From Hydnum rufescens UP504 (lineage: Eukaryota; Basidiomycota; Agaricomycetes; Cantharellales; Hydnaceae), in the NCBI GenBank assembly GCA_014904985.1, contig MU129071.1, forward strand, positions 13,220 through 77,219: DNA of 64,000 nt, given 5' to 3'. The notes beneath the pieces were generated by a model. That model did no database searches, was not told the DNA's origin, and saw only the letters and a program-made list of their open reading frames with translations. This document shows positions 17,980 through 31,019 of the stretch, piece by piece (the stretch's first letter is position 1; each line of letters opens with the position of its first letter). A program made the position numbers and the translations under genes.

Positions 17980-20880
17980 TTTCTATGATGGATGATGAGA
18001 ATCAAAGCATGACTGTAGGATGACATCCATACCAGCCTTGTGAATTGTGGCCTGAATGGCATTGTATTCCTCTGCATACCAAACATGCACATTTGTCACT
18101 TCCTGCTTGATTATATTGAGCTTGACTTGACAACCTTCTGAGTCCAGGTACGCAATTATGGCCACTCGCATGTTTTCGTCCACCAACCACCTTGGTGGCA
18201 TGCAATTGTCCCTGAGTCCAGCTTCGAGAACATGCAGACCTTTCCAAATCACACCATCGAGGTCCAGAGAAAACAGTCCCTTCTGGTCCAGTGTTTTGGG
18301 TGGGATCACACCCTGTGGTGCATTGTCCCAGTTGTCAAGCATATGTTGGATTTCCTTATTAAGTTGTTCAAGGCAACACAGGATGGTGGGTTGTTGTTTT
18401 TGTCTGCTTTCACCTCATGAATATGTGCTTTATGATCTTTGGAAAAATCTTAGGTCAGATGAAGGTTACACTTCTAGCACTCAGACTTGCCTAATATATG
18501 GCTTCAGTAATCCTCAATACGCTGAGTAATTGTGAACTTACAGCCCACCAAGGCCGATATGAGCCAGTGGTAGTGCACTTGAGCACAAATCAAAGCATCA
18601 TACCATTGAGAAGACTTAATCTTGTCTAAACCATCCCTTGTCATCTTGCCATAAAGAAGGAGGTTGCTCTCCTTTTTTGCGAGTTGCAATTTGACCTTTT
18701 CTACAGAAGTTTGCAGTTGGTCAAGCTGATTGAGGAATTCATTGCAATGTGGAGATGAAGGGTTGTATAGAGCTGCTGCTGCCTATCAGTTTGAAGTAAT
18801 CATGATTTGCTGCCAAAGAGACGTTCGAGTCTTCAAGAGATTGAGTACGGCTTCAATTGCCTTCACACTGGCATCCTTTTCTGGGCCTAGAGAATTGTTG
18901 TCAGTAAATGCAGGTAGGACAAACAAAATAAACAAACAAGGTGGCTCAGCCTGTTGAGTTGACAATTGCTTGGCCCACACAGCCTTGATGTTGTCAACTG
19001 GGATCATTAGCTTCTCCAGAGCACATTCCGCCTCTTCTAGTTTGGCCATAGCATCGTCAAAGCGGCATTTCAAATGACTTCCAAGATTGAGGCAGTTTTG
19101 TTCGTCTATGTGTGCCTGTTTGTTATTAATCACAAATAAATGACAATGAAACTGTGAAAATTTTAGTATGACTCAATACAGAAAGGCAGGAATAAATGTA
19201 CTCCTGAAATGCAACATGTAGGAATGATCCTGTTGAGTAGATTCCACTCTCTCTTGCATCCCTCACCATCTGTGTGGCCAAATTCAGGGTTTTTGTAGGG
19301 GTGGTAAGATAATTGACAGGGCCATTGATGGCCATATGAATGGAACACAGGGGTGGAAAATTTGAGGCATGGAAGGCATTGCAGTAAAAGTTGCCACTAC
19401 CCCCAGATCATCAGTCAAAACCCAACTGCTGTTGTAAAATAAATTTACATACATGTTCCATTTCACAATGCATTGCACATATAACATCATAAAAGAACCC
19501 TACAGTGAATGACTCCAGGAGCTCCCCCAGGAGCTTTTGTATCATCATGAGCATGAAGTACTGCTTTTCACCATTAGGTCCCATATTGATAAACCAAATA
19601 ACGCTGTCATGTCAGCAAACCAGCACAATGAGTCCTTTATCAGCATGTTCCTTGGAGACCCTGATGCAGTAGTCCTTGGTGGCAAGATAGGAGTCTTCAC
19701 ATTGATCAATGACATCATTAATCACCGCCATTCCACTTTCACAAATGTTGGGGGGGTGCTTGTCGGCTGCAGACTTCGCAGCTGCCTTGGTTTTGGTGTA
19801 GTATTCACTCATTGCAGAAGTTTCTGATGTGGATATAAATAGGTCTCATGGAATGGGCAATCCGAGTGGGTAGTCTTGCTTGCCATATCTATCTTTCTGT
19901 TGCTGCTGTGTAGCACATCCATCACCAGCAATGAATATACATGGCCTAGAGTTGGTATGGTATTAGACTTAACAACATAAAGGGTTGCATGAAAATATGT
20001 ACTGGCCATCTTTTGGGTATTCAACTCCCCCGAAGCAGGCTGGACAGTGATACTGGAGATATATACTAGGGTGAGTGTTGTTCACAGTTGGCCTGTGGTC
20101 TTCTGGGTCTGTGTGATATGAACGAGTATAGGAATTTGCTGCCAGATCATCCAATGAAAGCAATGATGTTTGCAATTCAGACGATTGCTTTTCAGGTGAT
20201 AATGTGGGCAAGGGCAGCTCAGGCAAGGATAATGAGGGGATAGAAGATGAATGGTGTGAAGATGATGGTTCAAGTGATAAAGATGACAGAGGTGTCGAAG
20301 GCAATTGGCCAGAGACTGTGCATACAGCACTTGTTGCACGATCTGACTGAACCTGATGGGGGGGGACATGCATTCTTCTGTTTTTGCTTCCTTGCCAGTA
20401 TGACTGCATTTCTCACAACTTCTTCCATTGAACTGACCAAGATTTCATAATATTGCAGCGCCTTCCCGAAATGCCATCGAAGCATATCCTATCAGAGAGT
20501 ATATATAAGAAAAATGCAGTATAGCTCAGAATATCAGGATGTGTTCATACATCTCCATCCAAGACATGGCCCTGTTTCCATAAAAATATCTGTAATGAAT
20601 CTGCCCACCCATGGATATTGGGTTGCTCTACTTTGAAGACTGTCAATGTAAAATCAAGAAGATCCAGGTCAACTGCAAGTGTAGGGTGCACAGGGGCTGA
20701 TGGGAAAAGGCCAAGTTCAAGAAGAAGGAGGGCTGCTGGAGGGCAGTCGCAGACAGTTAAAGTGATCTCGTGAATATCTACATAAAATTGATGAAAGATA
20801 AGCACTCGTATTCTGAAATGATTCATTGGCACATACTTTTGAGATGAATGCATGTAATATTCAATGTCCTTGCATAGCAT
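17980..20880 (-). pseudogene. KDZ-type transposase, decayed copy (KDZ1)
   Basis: Minus-strand fragments follow the order of Kyakuja-Dileera-Zisupton transposases, a DDE-type family common in mushroom genomes. They are VCDCPPAALLLLELGLFPSAPVHPTLAVDLDLLDF (20600-20760), a cysteine motif YHCPACFGGVEYPKDG (about 20000-20060), NDVIDQCEDSYLATKDY...GEKQY (19560-19800), FGHTDGEGCKREWN (about 19240-19290) and the C-terminal GLFSLDLDGVIWKG...RNCMPPRWLVDENM region (17983-18342). Frames change many times and several short open stretches contain stops, so it is not functional. It shares domain order with the copy at 56889-60397. The chromovirus lies just downstream of its 3' end. Confidence 0.75.
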
Positions 20881-21763
20881 CCCTTATTGCCATTGCATGC
20901 TGGCAAATGGGCATTGAATGGCATCTGAGAATCCCAATTTGTTGTGGCAACTCATCTTGAAAATGGAGCGATAAGACAAGGAATGAGGTTGTTCCACCGC
21001 TGTGCCAAGGTTGCACGTGACATGAAGGTGTGTGACCTGGATTGTTTCATAGAAAGCTCACCCAGCCCTCTTGGAAGCTAATATTGGCTTACCCAAGCCA
21101 TGGTGGGGCTTCCATAGGCCAATTTCGGGCTTACCCAGGCCTACATCCTCAGAGCTTCTTGGGGGCTACTGCCCCTGAACCCCCAGTATTTTTAAGGGGG
21201 ACCCAGTGCCAAAAAATAAGCCCTAGCAAGCCTGATTTTTCAAGCACAAAACCAAGAGCAACCCCAGCAAACTCATATATATTAGACCTACTTAGGTAAG
21301 ATATACCTATAGAGAACATCCTACCTAAGTAGGTACCAAAACTTGATTGCCTCAGGTGAACATGTGTGTGTCATACCACCTCCCTGCTCTTAACACTTAC
21401 TCGAGAGTGGAGAGATAGGAAGATGCCACCAACTGATTGTGACTTGTAACGTCACTACACTGATTTATTTTTGGGCCTCTGGGCTGCATGGGACCCCAGC
21501 ATTATGGCCATTTGGACAGCTGCTGTGACCATGCCATTCCCTGCTGTCCCAGGTTTTGACAAGGTCTCTGTAGCTTTTCCTGATCAGTTAATGAGTCAAT
21601 AGAAGCCTCGAGGCCATGTCAATCCCAGTTCTGGAGTTATCCTCATCAATGTTTACCCACAAACATATACTAGGTGCCCAAGCCTGAGGGAAGGACATGA
21701 GAGTGTTATCCCCAAAGTGGGACTTTTNNNNNNNNNNNNNNNNNNNNNNNNNGGAGAGAGATG
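20881..21763. other. Spacer with small inverted repeat and assembly gap
   Basis: No gene recognised. A 13-bp inverted repeat (ACCTACTTAGGTA at 21286-21298 and its complement at 21322-21334) encloses a 23-nt loop. Several GGCTTACCCA-type words occur at 21050-21150. A run of 25 N lies at 21728-21752, so the junction to the next element is unresolved. Confidence 0.5.
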
Positions 21764-23180
21764 GTATACATTTAAATGGGGTGCAGTCTGAACTACAGAA
21801 GAATTAATAGCTATCCGCAGAATACAATTAGCGCATCGTGATGAAGACATTCAAACTGCTTCAAATGATGTTCTTCAAGCAAGAATCTGGAGTGCTCAGG
21901 ATTATGTGAAATGAAATGAAAATGTACTAGTAAACAGGGATTACCAACTGGGCGAAATTGTATTGGTGTCAATTCTGTATTACTAATGCAACATGGATGA
22001 AAGGGGGAGGTATGGTGGATTGGACCATACTGAGTTAGGCATCACCATCCCCATGGATCCTATCAACTAGAAGAATTAGATGGGATGCTAATCAATGGAA
22101 CATTCACTGGAAATCATTTAAAAAAAATATTGTATGCATGACCATATAGCCACAATGGATGTTGCCAGCAATGAGAGCCACAGTTATGGATGCTGCAGTT
22201 CAGGTTTAAACCTGTGGAACCTGAGTTTAAACCTGAACCTGACCTAGGTCAGGTTCCATTGGGTCAGTTTCATTTCATTTTCTTCAGGTCAGGTTCAGGT
22301 TTTGCCCTTGCCCTGAATCCAAAAACCAGTCTCAAACCAGGTTTAAACCTGAACCTGAAAGCTAGGGTGTAGGTTCCATTCCATGGAAATTGACCACTAT
22401 TCTGGCACCAAATCTGGCAATTTACACATGTGACTATAGTTCTGGAGTCAGAAGTCACATGACTTGGCCATCAAATGAGGTAATCGGTGCAGGTCACAAG
22501 TCACATGACAGAATGTAGCAACTAAATACCATCTCCAGAAGATGTGTGAGCAGTAAATTGAAGTGAAAGGGGGCTAGGAAGGAGATGTGGATCTAAAGCA
22601 GGATGTAAAGGGAGTGGCAGAGGCAGAGACTTGAGCAGAGGGTCTAGATATTCTGTAGTACCCCCTGAAAATGTTGGCTTCCCTTATACCTCAGGTTTCA
22701 GGTTTAAACCAGGTTTAAACCTGAACCTGACCTGAATGAGACCAAACCTCAGGTCAGGTTCAGGTTTTGCCCTCATGGGTGATTTTGGAACCTGGTCAGA
22801 TTTAGGTTTTGCCCAAATTGGGCAAAACCTGACCAAAACCTGACCATGGCAACCATAGCCACAGTGCCATAGAAGAAGGATCAATTCAAGAAAATGCAGA
22901 AAAATACACAAAAAATACAGGACATGCAATGACATTCAACAGGGATATTATTATCAAGAAACAGCATCCACCAGTATCCCTTGGACCAGAAAATCAATTA
23001 AGTAGCTATCTTTGGCCACCACTGAGAGCCACAGATTCGTGGGGGTGTTGGGAAGACAAATTAGTGGAGTGGAGGTGACAGAACATTCTTCAAGAAATTC
23101 TAGGAAGTCACACAGAAGAACCCCAAATCACTGAATCTTATTATGAGTCATCTGAAGAAAGTCTAGATATGGAAATTTAA
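21764..23180 (+). pseudogene. pol: E1L pol 3' end (integrase C-terminus)
   Basis: Matches E2 from about 55330 to 56054. It reads TEELIAIRRIQLAHRDEDIQ-like sequence, then the WIGPY-type module and a C-terminal tail ending SLDMEI and TAA. A MITE with 8-bp duplication GCCACAGT interrupts it. CpG-type changes and small indels add stops. Confidence 0.75.
22185..22857. mobile_element. hAT-type MITE, copy 2
   Basis: A 673-bp insert in E1L, flanked by GCCACAGT (22177-22184 and 22858-22865). Its ends are TATGGATGC and, as complement, TATGGTTGC. The inside is rich in CAGGTTTAAACCTG palindromes, as in 8051-8825. The uninterrupted site in E2 (55733-55740) confirms the insertion exactly. Confidence 0.92.
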
Positions 23181-23665
23181 GTCTTAAAAAGGAAATCCCT
23201 GAAATTATTTCGATTAAAGCCACATCACAAAAATTATTGGTAACCATATGAATCTGAGATCACTCCAATGACATGGGACTAAGAAAATCCTGCGATTGTC
23301 ACCCTGGGGCCATGTGTTGAGTCGTGGAATGTGCTGTGCCATGAAAAATCGATGCTACCGCTTTTAAAAAGAAGACCACATCGCAAAATGAACATCCCTC
23401 CACCCTCATCCTCCTTCCACAATGCCTAGATAATCACAACTGTCAACAATCACCTCCTCTTGCTTCCCTTAACTTAAATCACATAAATTATCACTTATTG
23501 CTTTCTCTTTTTCTTTTCTCTTGGTCCACTCATATCTATGAACAACACTTCACATGACGACCTAAGGATGACTCTGCTGGCTAGCTATCATCTGATTTCG
23601 CTTAGAACTTCTGTCCCATGACAAAAAATGAGTCATCAAGCTCAGGCACCAGTGAGAACAATGGG

Positions 23666-23672
23666 TATAAAA
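23666..23672 (+). promoter_or_regulatory. TATA box ahead of ORF A (E1L)
   Basis: TATAAAA about 54 bp before the ORF A ATG (23720). The same GGTATAAAAGCACA context is at 56547 in E2, and a TATAAAA lies at 41673-41667 in E1R. Confidence 0.55.
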
Positions 23673-23719
23673 GCACAGACAATCTGCTAACAAAAGCACC
23701 AGTGACCATCATCTTCACT

Positions 23720-26004
23720 ATGTCCAACTCAGCCTTGCTTGACCTCACTGCGGCCTTGACTCCTGACTACACATTCCAGTATATCAATATGCCTGTGCCT
23801 CCTATGCAGCTAACTGAACTCAAGCTTGGCAATGATACCTTCTTCAGCTCCCACTGAAGGAAAAAGATGAATTGGATGAGGTACAAACATCTACATCGAC
23901 ACACCCATATAACGCTAATGCAACACAGAGTTTCTGGCCTGATTCTATCAATTCGTCTTTGAACCAAATCATAAAAATGTACAATAATGATGAACAGTCT
24001 AACCCAAGTCAACCTGTAGGCTCCAATGTCCATTTTGCACTTGACCCTCATCTCACGTTACACCATCAGACCACCAATCCACACCCCAGACCAGTTCAGT
24101 CTGCCACATCATTCTCCAACCATCTCATAGCCGAACAAAAGGCTAAACAAAACAATGCAGAAGATCAACCAAAGAACCCTGAAACCACACATGCTTTTGA
24201 CTCACAACTGCCAACATCTGTTCAAATGGTGATTCCTCTTAAATCATTCCCTCTTGATATGACTGTAGGTGACCTATTTGCGTTATGACAAGAACTCAAG
24301 ATGAATCAGGCTGCCAAGAAAGAAACCGCAAGTCAAACTAGGTCTCCAACTGCTCAGCAACTACATGAAATATTCCACTCCTCCACAGATTCACTCACTT
24401 CGAACTTGACAAACTCTTCTCATCTGTTGTCCCGTCTCTCATCCCATCTATCTCATCCATCAAAACTCCCTCCTTGTGCTCCTTGCAACTCTTATAAGTG
24501 ACCAATCAGTATCCCATAACCCGGAAAAAATGCCAACTCATATCACGCATGGCCTTTGTACAGACAAGCAATCGTAGATTGTGAGCACAATGCTGTGCAA
24601 TGACTGGATGAGGTCCAATGAGAATATGAAGACAAGCATTATGAGGATGTAAAGCAACATGCGGACATTCTTGACCAGCTAAGTCACATGGTCACCAATC
24701 ATAACATGCAAATCAATTCTCTCACACCACTATAGAAGAGACCTAATGGGCTTTATTTGTTTTGGTCAGTTAAAATGGTATAAGATGTTTGTTTAGAATG
24801 CATTAGATGAGGACAGATCAGTTTTGATGGGTTATGTGCTACTCAGCTGTTGTTTTGTACTAGTTTTTGTTGTTGGTTTGACTTTAGGACTCGAACACAA
24901 GACCTTAAGACACTTTTAAGACACTTCAAGACACAACTGCAAGACTCAGGATTCAAACACACAACTTGAAGAATGGATGTCTAGCAACTCCTACTCTGAG
25001 GGTTCTACAACTATCCACTGCACTTCACATGACTAAGCAAGACTGACACACTCTGATTCTGTTATTTCCTTTTATACTCTTCTCCTTGTTTGAGATACTG
25101 TTATTCTCTCTACTAATGGATACTTGGATACTAGGGTACAATGATCCTCAGGGCACTTTGATCCTTGGAGGGGACTCCTCTTCAGATGCTCTTCTACACT
25201 AAATCCCCCCTCTCTTTATACCTTTCTAAATCCTCCACATGACTCATCCTCTTACTAATCCCCTTACTCACCCTTTAGTCATGTTCACTAATTGCCTTAC
25301 CAATTGTCTTACTCATCTCCCTCCTTACTAACCTCTTGCTAGATCACCTGCCCTTAAGTCATGTGCCTAAATGTGGACTTCCTTAGTATAAGTGGTTATA
25401 CTTCTCTTCCAGAGTTCAATGCTGGTAAGATGCAGATTTTCTTGAAGGGCTTTAACCAAGGGGTTTTTGAGGCCAGAACATTTTCTCTTCTACACTGCCC
25501 CTTGCACTTCTCTCATCTACTCTTCATCAGTGAGAGGCTGACCTTGAAATGAAATCCAAGATACTCGACAATTGTGACATCAAGTTAGCCCATGATGAAG
25601 AATGCGTCACTAACTGGCACAATTGTCTTCTCTATCCTTCAGCATTTCATCATGTATCACAGACTGACAGATGATCCCGTATCTTTATCCATGCAGCCGA
25701 TATTATATGACAACATCATAGGTTAGACACACCTTCTGCAGCCATTGCCCTCCATTGTCATATCACCCCCACGATATCTCAGCTTGCATCATCCCTCTGT
25801 GAAACAGACACTTCCTTTCTAACAATTGTGCCTGATGATCGAGCAGTTCTCTACTACACTAGACATGTACATGACATCCAATACGACCTCCTAGACAATG
25901 AATGGGCTGACTTCAAGAAAGACCCAGTGGCCCCATATGAGCTTGCAGACCTTCCATCCAATCTGGCAACCGAGGATTCCAATGTTGACTCAAATGGGTG
26001 GTAG
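23720..26004 (+). pseudogene. ORF A of the E1 retroelement, E1L copy
   Basis: Unrecognised protein, related over its length to the 456-codon ORF A of E1R. It starts MSNSALLDLTAALTPDYTFQYINMP and ends in a conserved HDIQYDL-NEW-DFK--P...NGW motif before TAG. It is broken by frameshifts near 23850, several stops, and an insert of about 0.8 kb (24735-25550) that E1R lacks. No signal peptide, membrane span or retroviral envelope feature is visible. Confidence 0.6.
24735..25550. other. Insert in E1L ORF A, unidentified (possible solo LTR)
   Basis: E1R has no counterpart to this about 0.8-kb segment. It has many TAAGACAC / ACTCAGG words, a TTTATAC box near 25070 and a T/C-rich 3' half, which would fit a solo LTR, but I found no target duplication. 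No coding region is supported. Confidence 0.35.
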
Positions 26005-27002
26005 CCCAACACGGTCCATTGCATCTCATATTTCAAAATTCCCTTGTAAGTCTCGCAACCTGCATCTTGTGCCTCATCATCTTGTATCTCAAAATTCCCT
26101 TGTAAGTCTTGCAACCTTCATCTCACTTCTCGTCATCTCATATCTAAAAACTCCCTCTCTCACAAACTTGTACCTCGCAGCCCACGCTTCGCAACTCATA
26201 CCTCGTATGTCACATCTCACAAACTCATACCTCGCAGCCCACACTTCGCAACTTGTACCTCATATGTCGCAGCTCACAAACTCATACCTCACAGCCCACA
26301 CTTTGCAACTTGTACCTCCCCACACTTTGCAACTCATACCTCATATGTTGTGGCTCACAATCTCATGCCTCGTAGCCTCACACCTCATAACCCCGCATTT
26401 CATAGTCATCTGATCTGTTCCCCACTCCCCTCTGTCTTTTCTCTTTCTTTCTTTCTCACTGATCCTGTCCTTAACAATAAAATCTGTGCCTCAAATGTTC
26501 CTTTTGCATATGCTCCAAGTCCAAATGTACTAAATATGTCACCTATCAGCCAAGAAAAACCTTATCTTTTCCTTTTTTCTTCTCTCAAAAGTCTTAAAAG
26601 TGTCTGAACCTGTCTAAAAACTCTTAAATAAAAATCCTAGATTCCTGCTCTACCTTTAAAAATATGTTTGACTTTGCCCAATGCTTACTTTGAACTTAGC
26701 AAAAAAAAAAAAAAAAAATCAACCAAAGACCAAAGTCAAAGTCAAAACTCAACAAGTTATGGCCCATATAGCCTGAACCAAGCCGTAAAAACCACACTAA
26801 AAATCAGAAACTACAAGTCTATAAACAGCAAAATCAAACCCGTGACTTAACAAATTAACACACCAAATCCAAACCTGAACCTAGAACCCTGAAAATCCAA
26901 GTAAATTTCTAAGCCTAGACCAATCCAATCCAACTTATAAAAACACCTCCAACAAACAAATTCCTCTCATCCCATCCACACAACTCAAAAAAAAAAGAAC
27001 AT
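26005..27002. other. Spacer between ORF A and ORF B with a minisatellite
   Basis: Roughly four copies of a 57-bp unit containing CTCATACCTCGCAGCCCACA and CGCAACTTGTACCTCATATG at 26160-26390. A run of 18 A starts at 26701. The matching region in E1R (39600-40215) is GA-rich and lacks this repeat. No gene seen. Confidence 0.6.
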
Positions 27003-29003
27003 ATGTCAGAAACAATGCTACTTATATAAATGCTTACCTAAAAAGGGGTAGAACACCATTGATTATGCCTACCAACACATTTATGGACAGCATTCCTGAA
27101 ACCCATGCAGAACTCCCATCCAACCTCGACAGCAGATACATCCTGGACAATACAGTGGGGCACATGGTTTTTTTTGTGCAGCACATCTGGGACTGGAACA
27201 ACCCTATTCTAAATCTTCACATCGGATGAAGGGGTTACTTCTGCCCCAACACAACAACCACGATCCAAACATATACAATCGCCCGCATCAAATCATACTG
27301 CATGACCCAAGACTACTCCAATGATTCTGATTTTCATGTGAGGGTGCAGATAAGGCTAACTGTGTATGGAAATGTCAATAGAGAGGTGATCTACCTTCCT
27401 ACATTCACCCATGACCTCCCTGAATAAACCCTCATCATTGTTGAACCACCACTAAAAAACAAAATCCTCCTCCATCATGAAAATGCCATAAATGTATATG
27501 AAATTGCAAATTCAGTCATGTGCCAGAAGTCAGACAACTAGATACAAAATCATTGAAAAACATGGACCAAACACCTTCATCTGCAAATCCAAAACCCCCT
27601 GCTACAACCTCAAAAAAGTCATGAGCTCAATCAGTATGTGAAAACTGCAATCATTAAGGACATTCACTAAACAAACAGGAACCTAGACAATATTGAGAAC
27701 TCAGGCAGTGATTTGAATTCAACTGCCAATGGAATTTCTCTTTCATGTCAGGACTTCACAACAATGCCAGAAACTGAAATCAGCTTAAAAGTATACATAA
27801 CTACCCACAATTCGCCCTTCCTATCACTACGAGTAGGGGAATTTGGCACATTTTATCCTGATGCCAAAAACAACAATGAACACTTCTATTTCACTCACCT
27901 GAATCAAATCTGAATTGAAGACTTCAGTTCAGATGGTTGCCTCCTCATTCAGATCACTCATTTTATTGTAGTATTTGGCAATTTGGAGGATGAAGAGTGC
28001 CCCCACCCATATTTCACCCACATGATCCCAATCATCATATAACCAATTATGAAATAAACCTCCACCTCCACCTAAAGACATTGATATAAAAAGGGAACAA
28101 TAGCAAAATGTGAAACAAGTGACCCTGTTGATCAATGAAGGAATCCAAGCTCATGGGAGGCCTAAGCAAAATTAAAGGTTGACACATGATCACAGACCTA
28201 CAGATGCAAAAATGACATAAAAGCAAATCAAATGACTATCCCCAAGGTACAAATCAAAAGTGTTCACCATGCCATTGGAACTTCACACGATCATTTACCA
28301 GCAATTCGACTATCTCTATCCTGAACCATTCACCCACCTTGAATCCCATATGGTCATCTGTTATTTCCCAAATCCCCAAGTCACATTTGATGGCATTATA
28401 AAGACAAAAAGAGTCAATTGGACAACATACAAGTTCAGAGAACCATTCAACAATCAACCCTTGTTATGTCACGACCTCAAAATCGAATTTGTCCTTCTCC
28501 TCTGCATTCCAGAGAACATATCTGTGCCTTGTTGAACCTTCTCCACAGATTCTCTTGACCTCCACCTGGACAATGTAATCCAAAGTGGGTATTTGCTTGA
28601 TAATCCAAGACTTATACAAAGAAAAACCTATTGAAAATGCGGATATTAAAGGATCCATACCTGACAATAAGCAACTTCTATCACCAAATTCAAAGTATAA
28701 ACTTGCAGGAGATTTTGCTTTGGTTTGAAGGGTGGAAATGGTGGTATTACACAAGGAAAGGCGACTCAGGCTCAGTTGTATAAGCCAGGGAAAGATAAAA
28801 GACATTGCAAGGGGCTGCAATTAAAAGTGTTCACCATCTGTGGAAGATAAAAACATCCAGTATCAGAAAATGCAAATATCCATTGATCCCAGCCATTGGA
28901 ATGATCATGTGACCTATTATGAAATTAATTATGGCTATGCATGAAAACAGAGTTCATTCAATTACTCCATCAGTTTTGATTGGAGAGGTATGCCCATATA
29001 ACT
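27003..29003 (+). pseudogene. ORF B of the E1 retroelement, E1L copy
   Basis: Broken counterpart of ORF B in E1R. Matching blocks include ETHAELPSNLDSRYI (about 27100), LSCQDFTTMPETEISL (27740-27790), HFYFTHLNQI (about 27890) and MPLELHTIIYQQFDYLYPEPFTHLE (28266-28345). Numerous stops and frame changes exist. The last block runs over the start of the LTR at 28839, where E1L has TAA and E1R keeps CAA. Function unknown. Confidence 0.55.
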
Positions 29004-30318
29004 CTTGGAAAGCCACAATTCACACCTTTTGAATGGTACCAAACACAAGTTCCAAAAATGCACTCTCCAGACCAATATTACTGTCAAAATCCAGAATTTC
29101 CAGGAAAAATGAATTCCTCCGTCAGTTCATGTCCAATCCTCTCAGGATAACCTTGCCTAGAAAGATATAAAAAATCCGCATCCAACGGTACTGAGCACAT
29201 GAAGAACAGATCAAAACTGAGCTCTATAGAACAATATTATTATCAGAATCAACACCCATCAGTATTGTACAAATTTCTCTGTCAGCTCGCATCCAATCTG
29301 CTCAGAACCACTGCACCCAGAAAGCTGTTAAAAATCCGCATCAAATGATACCAAGAACGTCTATTACAGATGCAAACTGTTGTTTCTGCATCAAATCCCG
29401 TCCCATGCACTTGTCCCCATTATCAACCAGCAACAAAAACATCTTAACCACTGGACTACAAACAAATTAATCTCCAAGAACTTGGAAATATCCTTTTATT
29501 TCATCTCCCATTGCCACAAATAACTTCTAGAACTTCACAGATAAGAAAGATAACACCTTCTTAGCAACCCTTTTGTTCTGTTTATGAATGACTCACCTTC
29601 CTTGCAACCACCTTATGAATGACTCACCCTCCTTGACAACCCTATTGTTCTCACATATGACTCACCTAGGAGTGAGTCATATTCTTTAAACACAGCCACC
29701 TTCAGAAAGGTATAAAAGCTGGTAGATTTTCCTGTATCCCCCCATCTCCTCACTACTGGAATATACTACTGTCTACAAAATCTGCTTGCATCTGAAGAGA
29801 GTTCTGATCTGAAGCCATCTGGAGCTAAGTCATATACAAGGTTGTTAATACTAAGTCACTGGAAGTCCTTTATGTGAAACACTAAGCCAAAGATAGTTGC
29901 AGGACCTAAGGTTAGAGTTGCTGGACATCCAAGGAAAGGTGAGTAATAACAAAGTCAAGTCAGAAGAAGAAAGAAATACATTGACACACTGAATCAAGCT
30001 TAAACCAGTCTAGAACCCACTTTAGAATCCGCATTTTGACCAGAAGGACACAAATAGGTACACACAAATAGCAGTAAACAGTTCAATACAACATGTATAA
30101 GCCTTTCACAAGCATCCCATGATATATCATTGACTATAGCTAGTCCATACCATTACCTACCCATCACTGAATTCCATACACAACTTGTTAGAGAGTGATC
30201 AACCATCAAAGTGAACCAGCCATTGAATAAAAACAGAAATACAGTCTCCCATCTACACACTGGCTGAACCAGAGTTTGATTTGACAGTCATTGGAGCTCC
30301 CAATCCTTCTTCTATAAC
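28839..30318 (+). repeat. 3' LTR of E1L
   Basis: About 1,480 bp, from TGTGGAAGATAAAAACATCC to CTTCTTCTATAAC. Closely similar to 47606-49165. It holds TATAAAA at 29711-29717 and four TGACTCA-type sites upstream of it. Confidence 0.8.
29589..29717 (+). promoter_or_regulatory. E1L LTR promoter with TGACTCA cluster
   Basis: TGACTCA at 29589, 29620 and 29658, and the inverted TGAGTCA at 29673, then TATAAAA at 29711. The last two motifs form a hairpin-like pair around CTAGGA. TGACTCA is the Gcn4/AP-1 type bZIP binding site. Confidence 0.55.
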
Positions 30319-30757
30319 AGGCTTATTGGGGATAATATTTTCCATTTATAATTTTTATTTATTATCACTATATTATACTTATGCTACCCTGGGTCAGTGG
30401 GGTTTCATTCAGGAGTCCCATGTTTCATTCTTATTATTTATTTATTTATTTATTTATTTAAATGTATCCACACACCCACTCTGGTGTGTGGTACTCTGTA
30501 GAAATCAAAAAAAAAAGACTACTTAGTAGCACCACACACCCACTCTAGCAGGTGTGTGGTACTGTCCATAGAAATCAAAGAACAAAAAAATTAAAATAAC
30601 AACTATCTAGTAGCACCACACACCTGCTTGGGTGGGTGTGTGGTACTGGGGACATCATTTCATGCTTTACCATTGGGGTTCCCCCTCACCCATGGTCATG
30701 TGTTTTCACTCAGTGGGGTTGTGGCTTTGGTTGGGGGATGTGGGTTCAGAAGAATAC

Positions 30758-30860
30758 CTATGATAATAAATAATAAGTTAGTTAAAAAAAGAAAAACCAG
30801 GCAAAAGGAGCAGCCCCTGCTGCTCCTTTTGCATAGTCAGACATGTACATATATACTTAC
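30758..30860 (-). other. Array 2 intron-like module 1
   Basis: Donor GTAAGT at 30860, hairpin A 30801-30832, branch TTAACTAAC, acceptor ATCATAG at 30758. Confidence 0.7.
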
Positions 30861-31019
30861 CTTAAAGACCACCACACCTGCTTTGGTGGGTGTGGGGTTT
30901 GTCTGGGGCCCGCATCATGGTTTTGACTTGTTGCCATTCACAGGATTCATTTGGTGGGTGGGTTGTTGTTCTCCCATGTTCATTCAGCAGGGTCATGGGT
31001 GTTGGGTCCAGATGACAAA

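Larger units (their letters stand above)
21764..30318 (+). mobile_element. Large Ty3-like retroelement, copy E1L (3' part)
   Basis: From left to right: the integrase C-terminal end of pol (split by a MITE at 22185-22857), a pol stop at 23178-23180, about 0.5 kb of spacer with TATAAAA at 23666, ORF A, ORF B and the 3' LTR. Order and sequence match E1R (32938-47605, opposite strand). The overlap with E2 (55.3-56.6 kb) is close, and E1L shows TG or CA at several sites where E2 keeps CG. The gag and most of pol are missing at an assembly gap. Stops and frame changes make it inactive. Confidence 0.8.

Noticed and set aside
30437..30470. ATTT repeats and poly(A/T) tracts as retroposon tails
   Set aside because: The ATTT run is shared by both module arrays at the same place and is part of the element, with no LINE or SINE sequence next to it.
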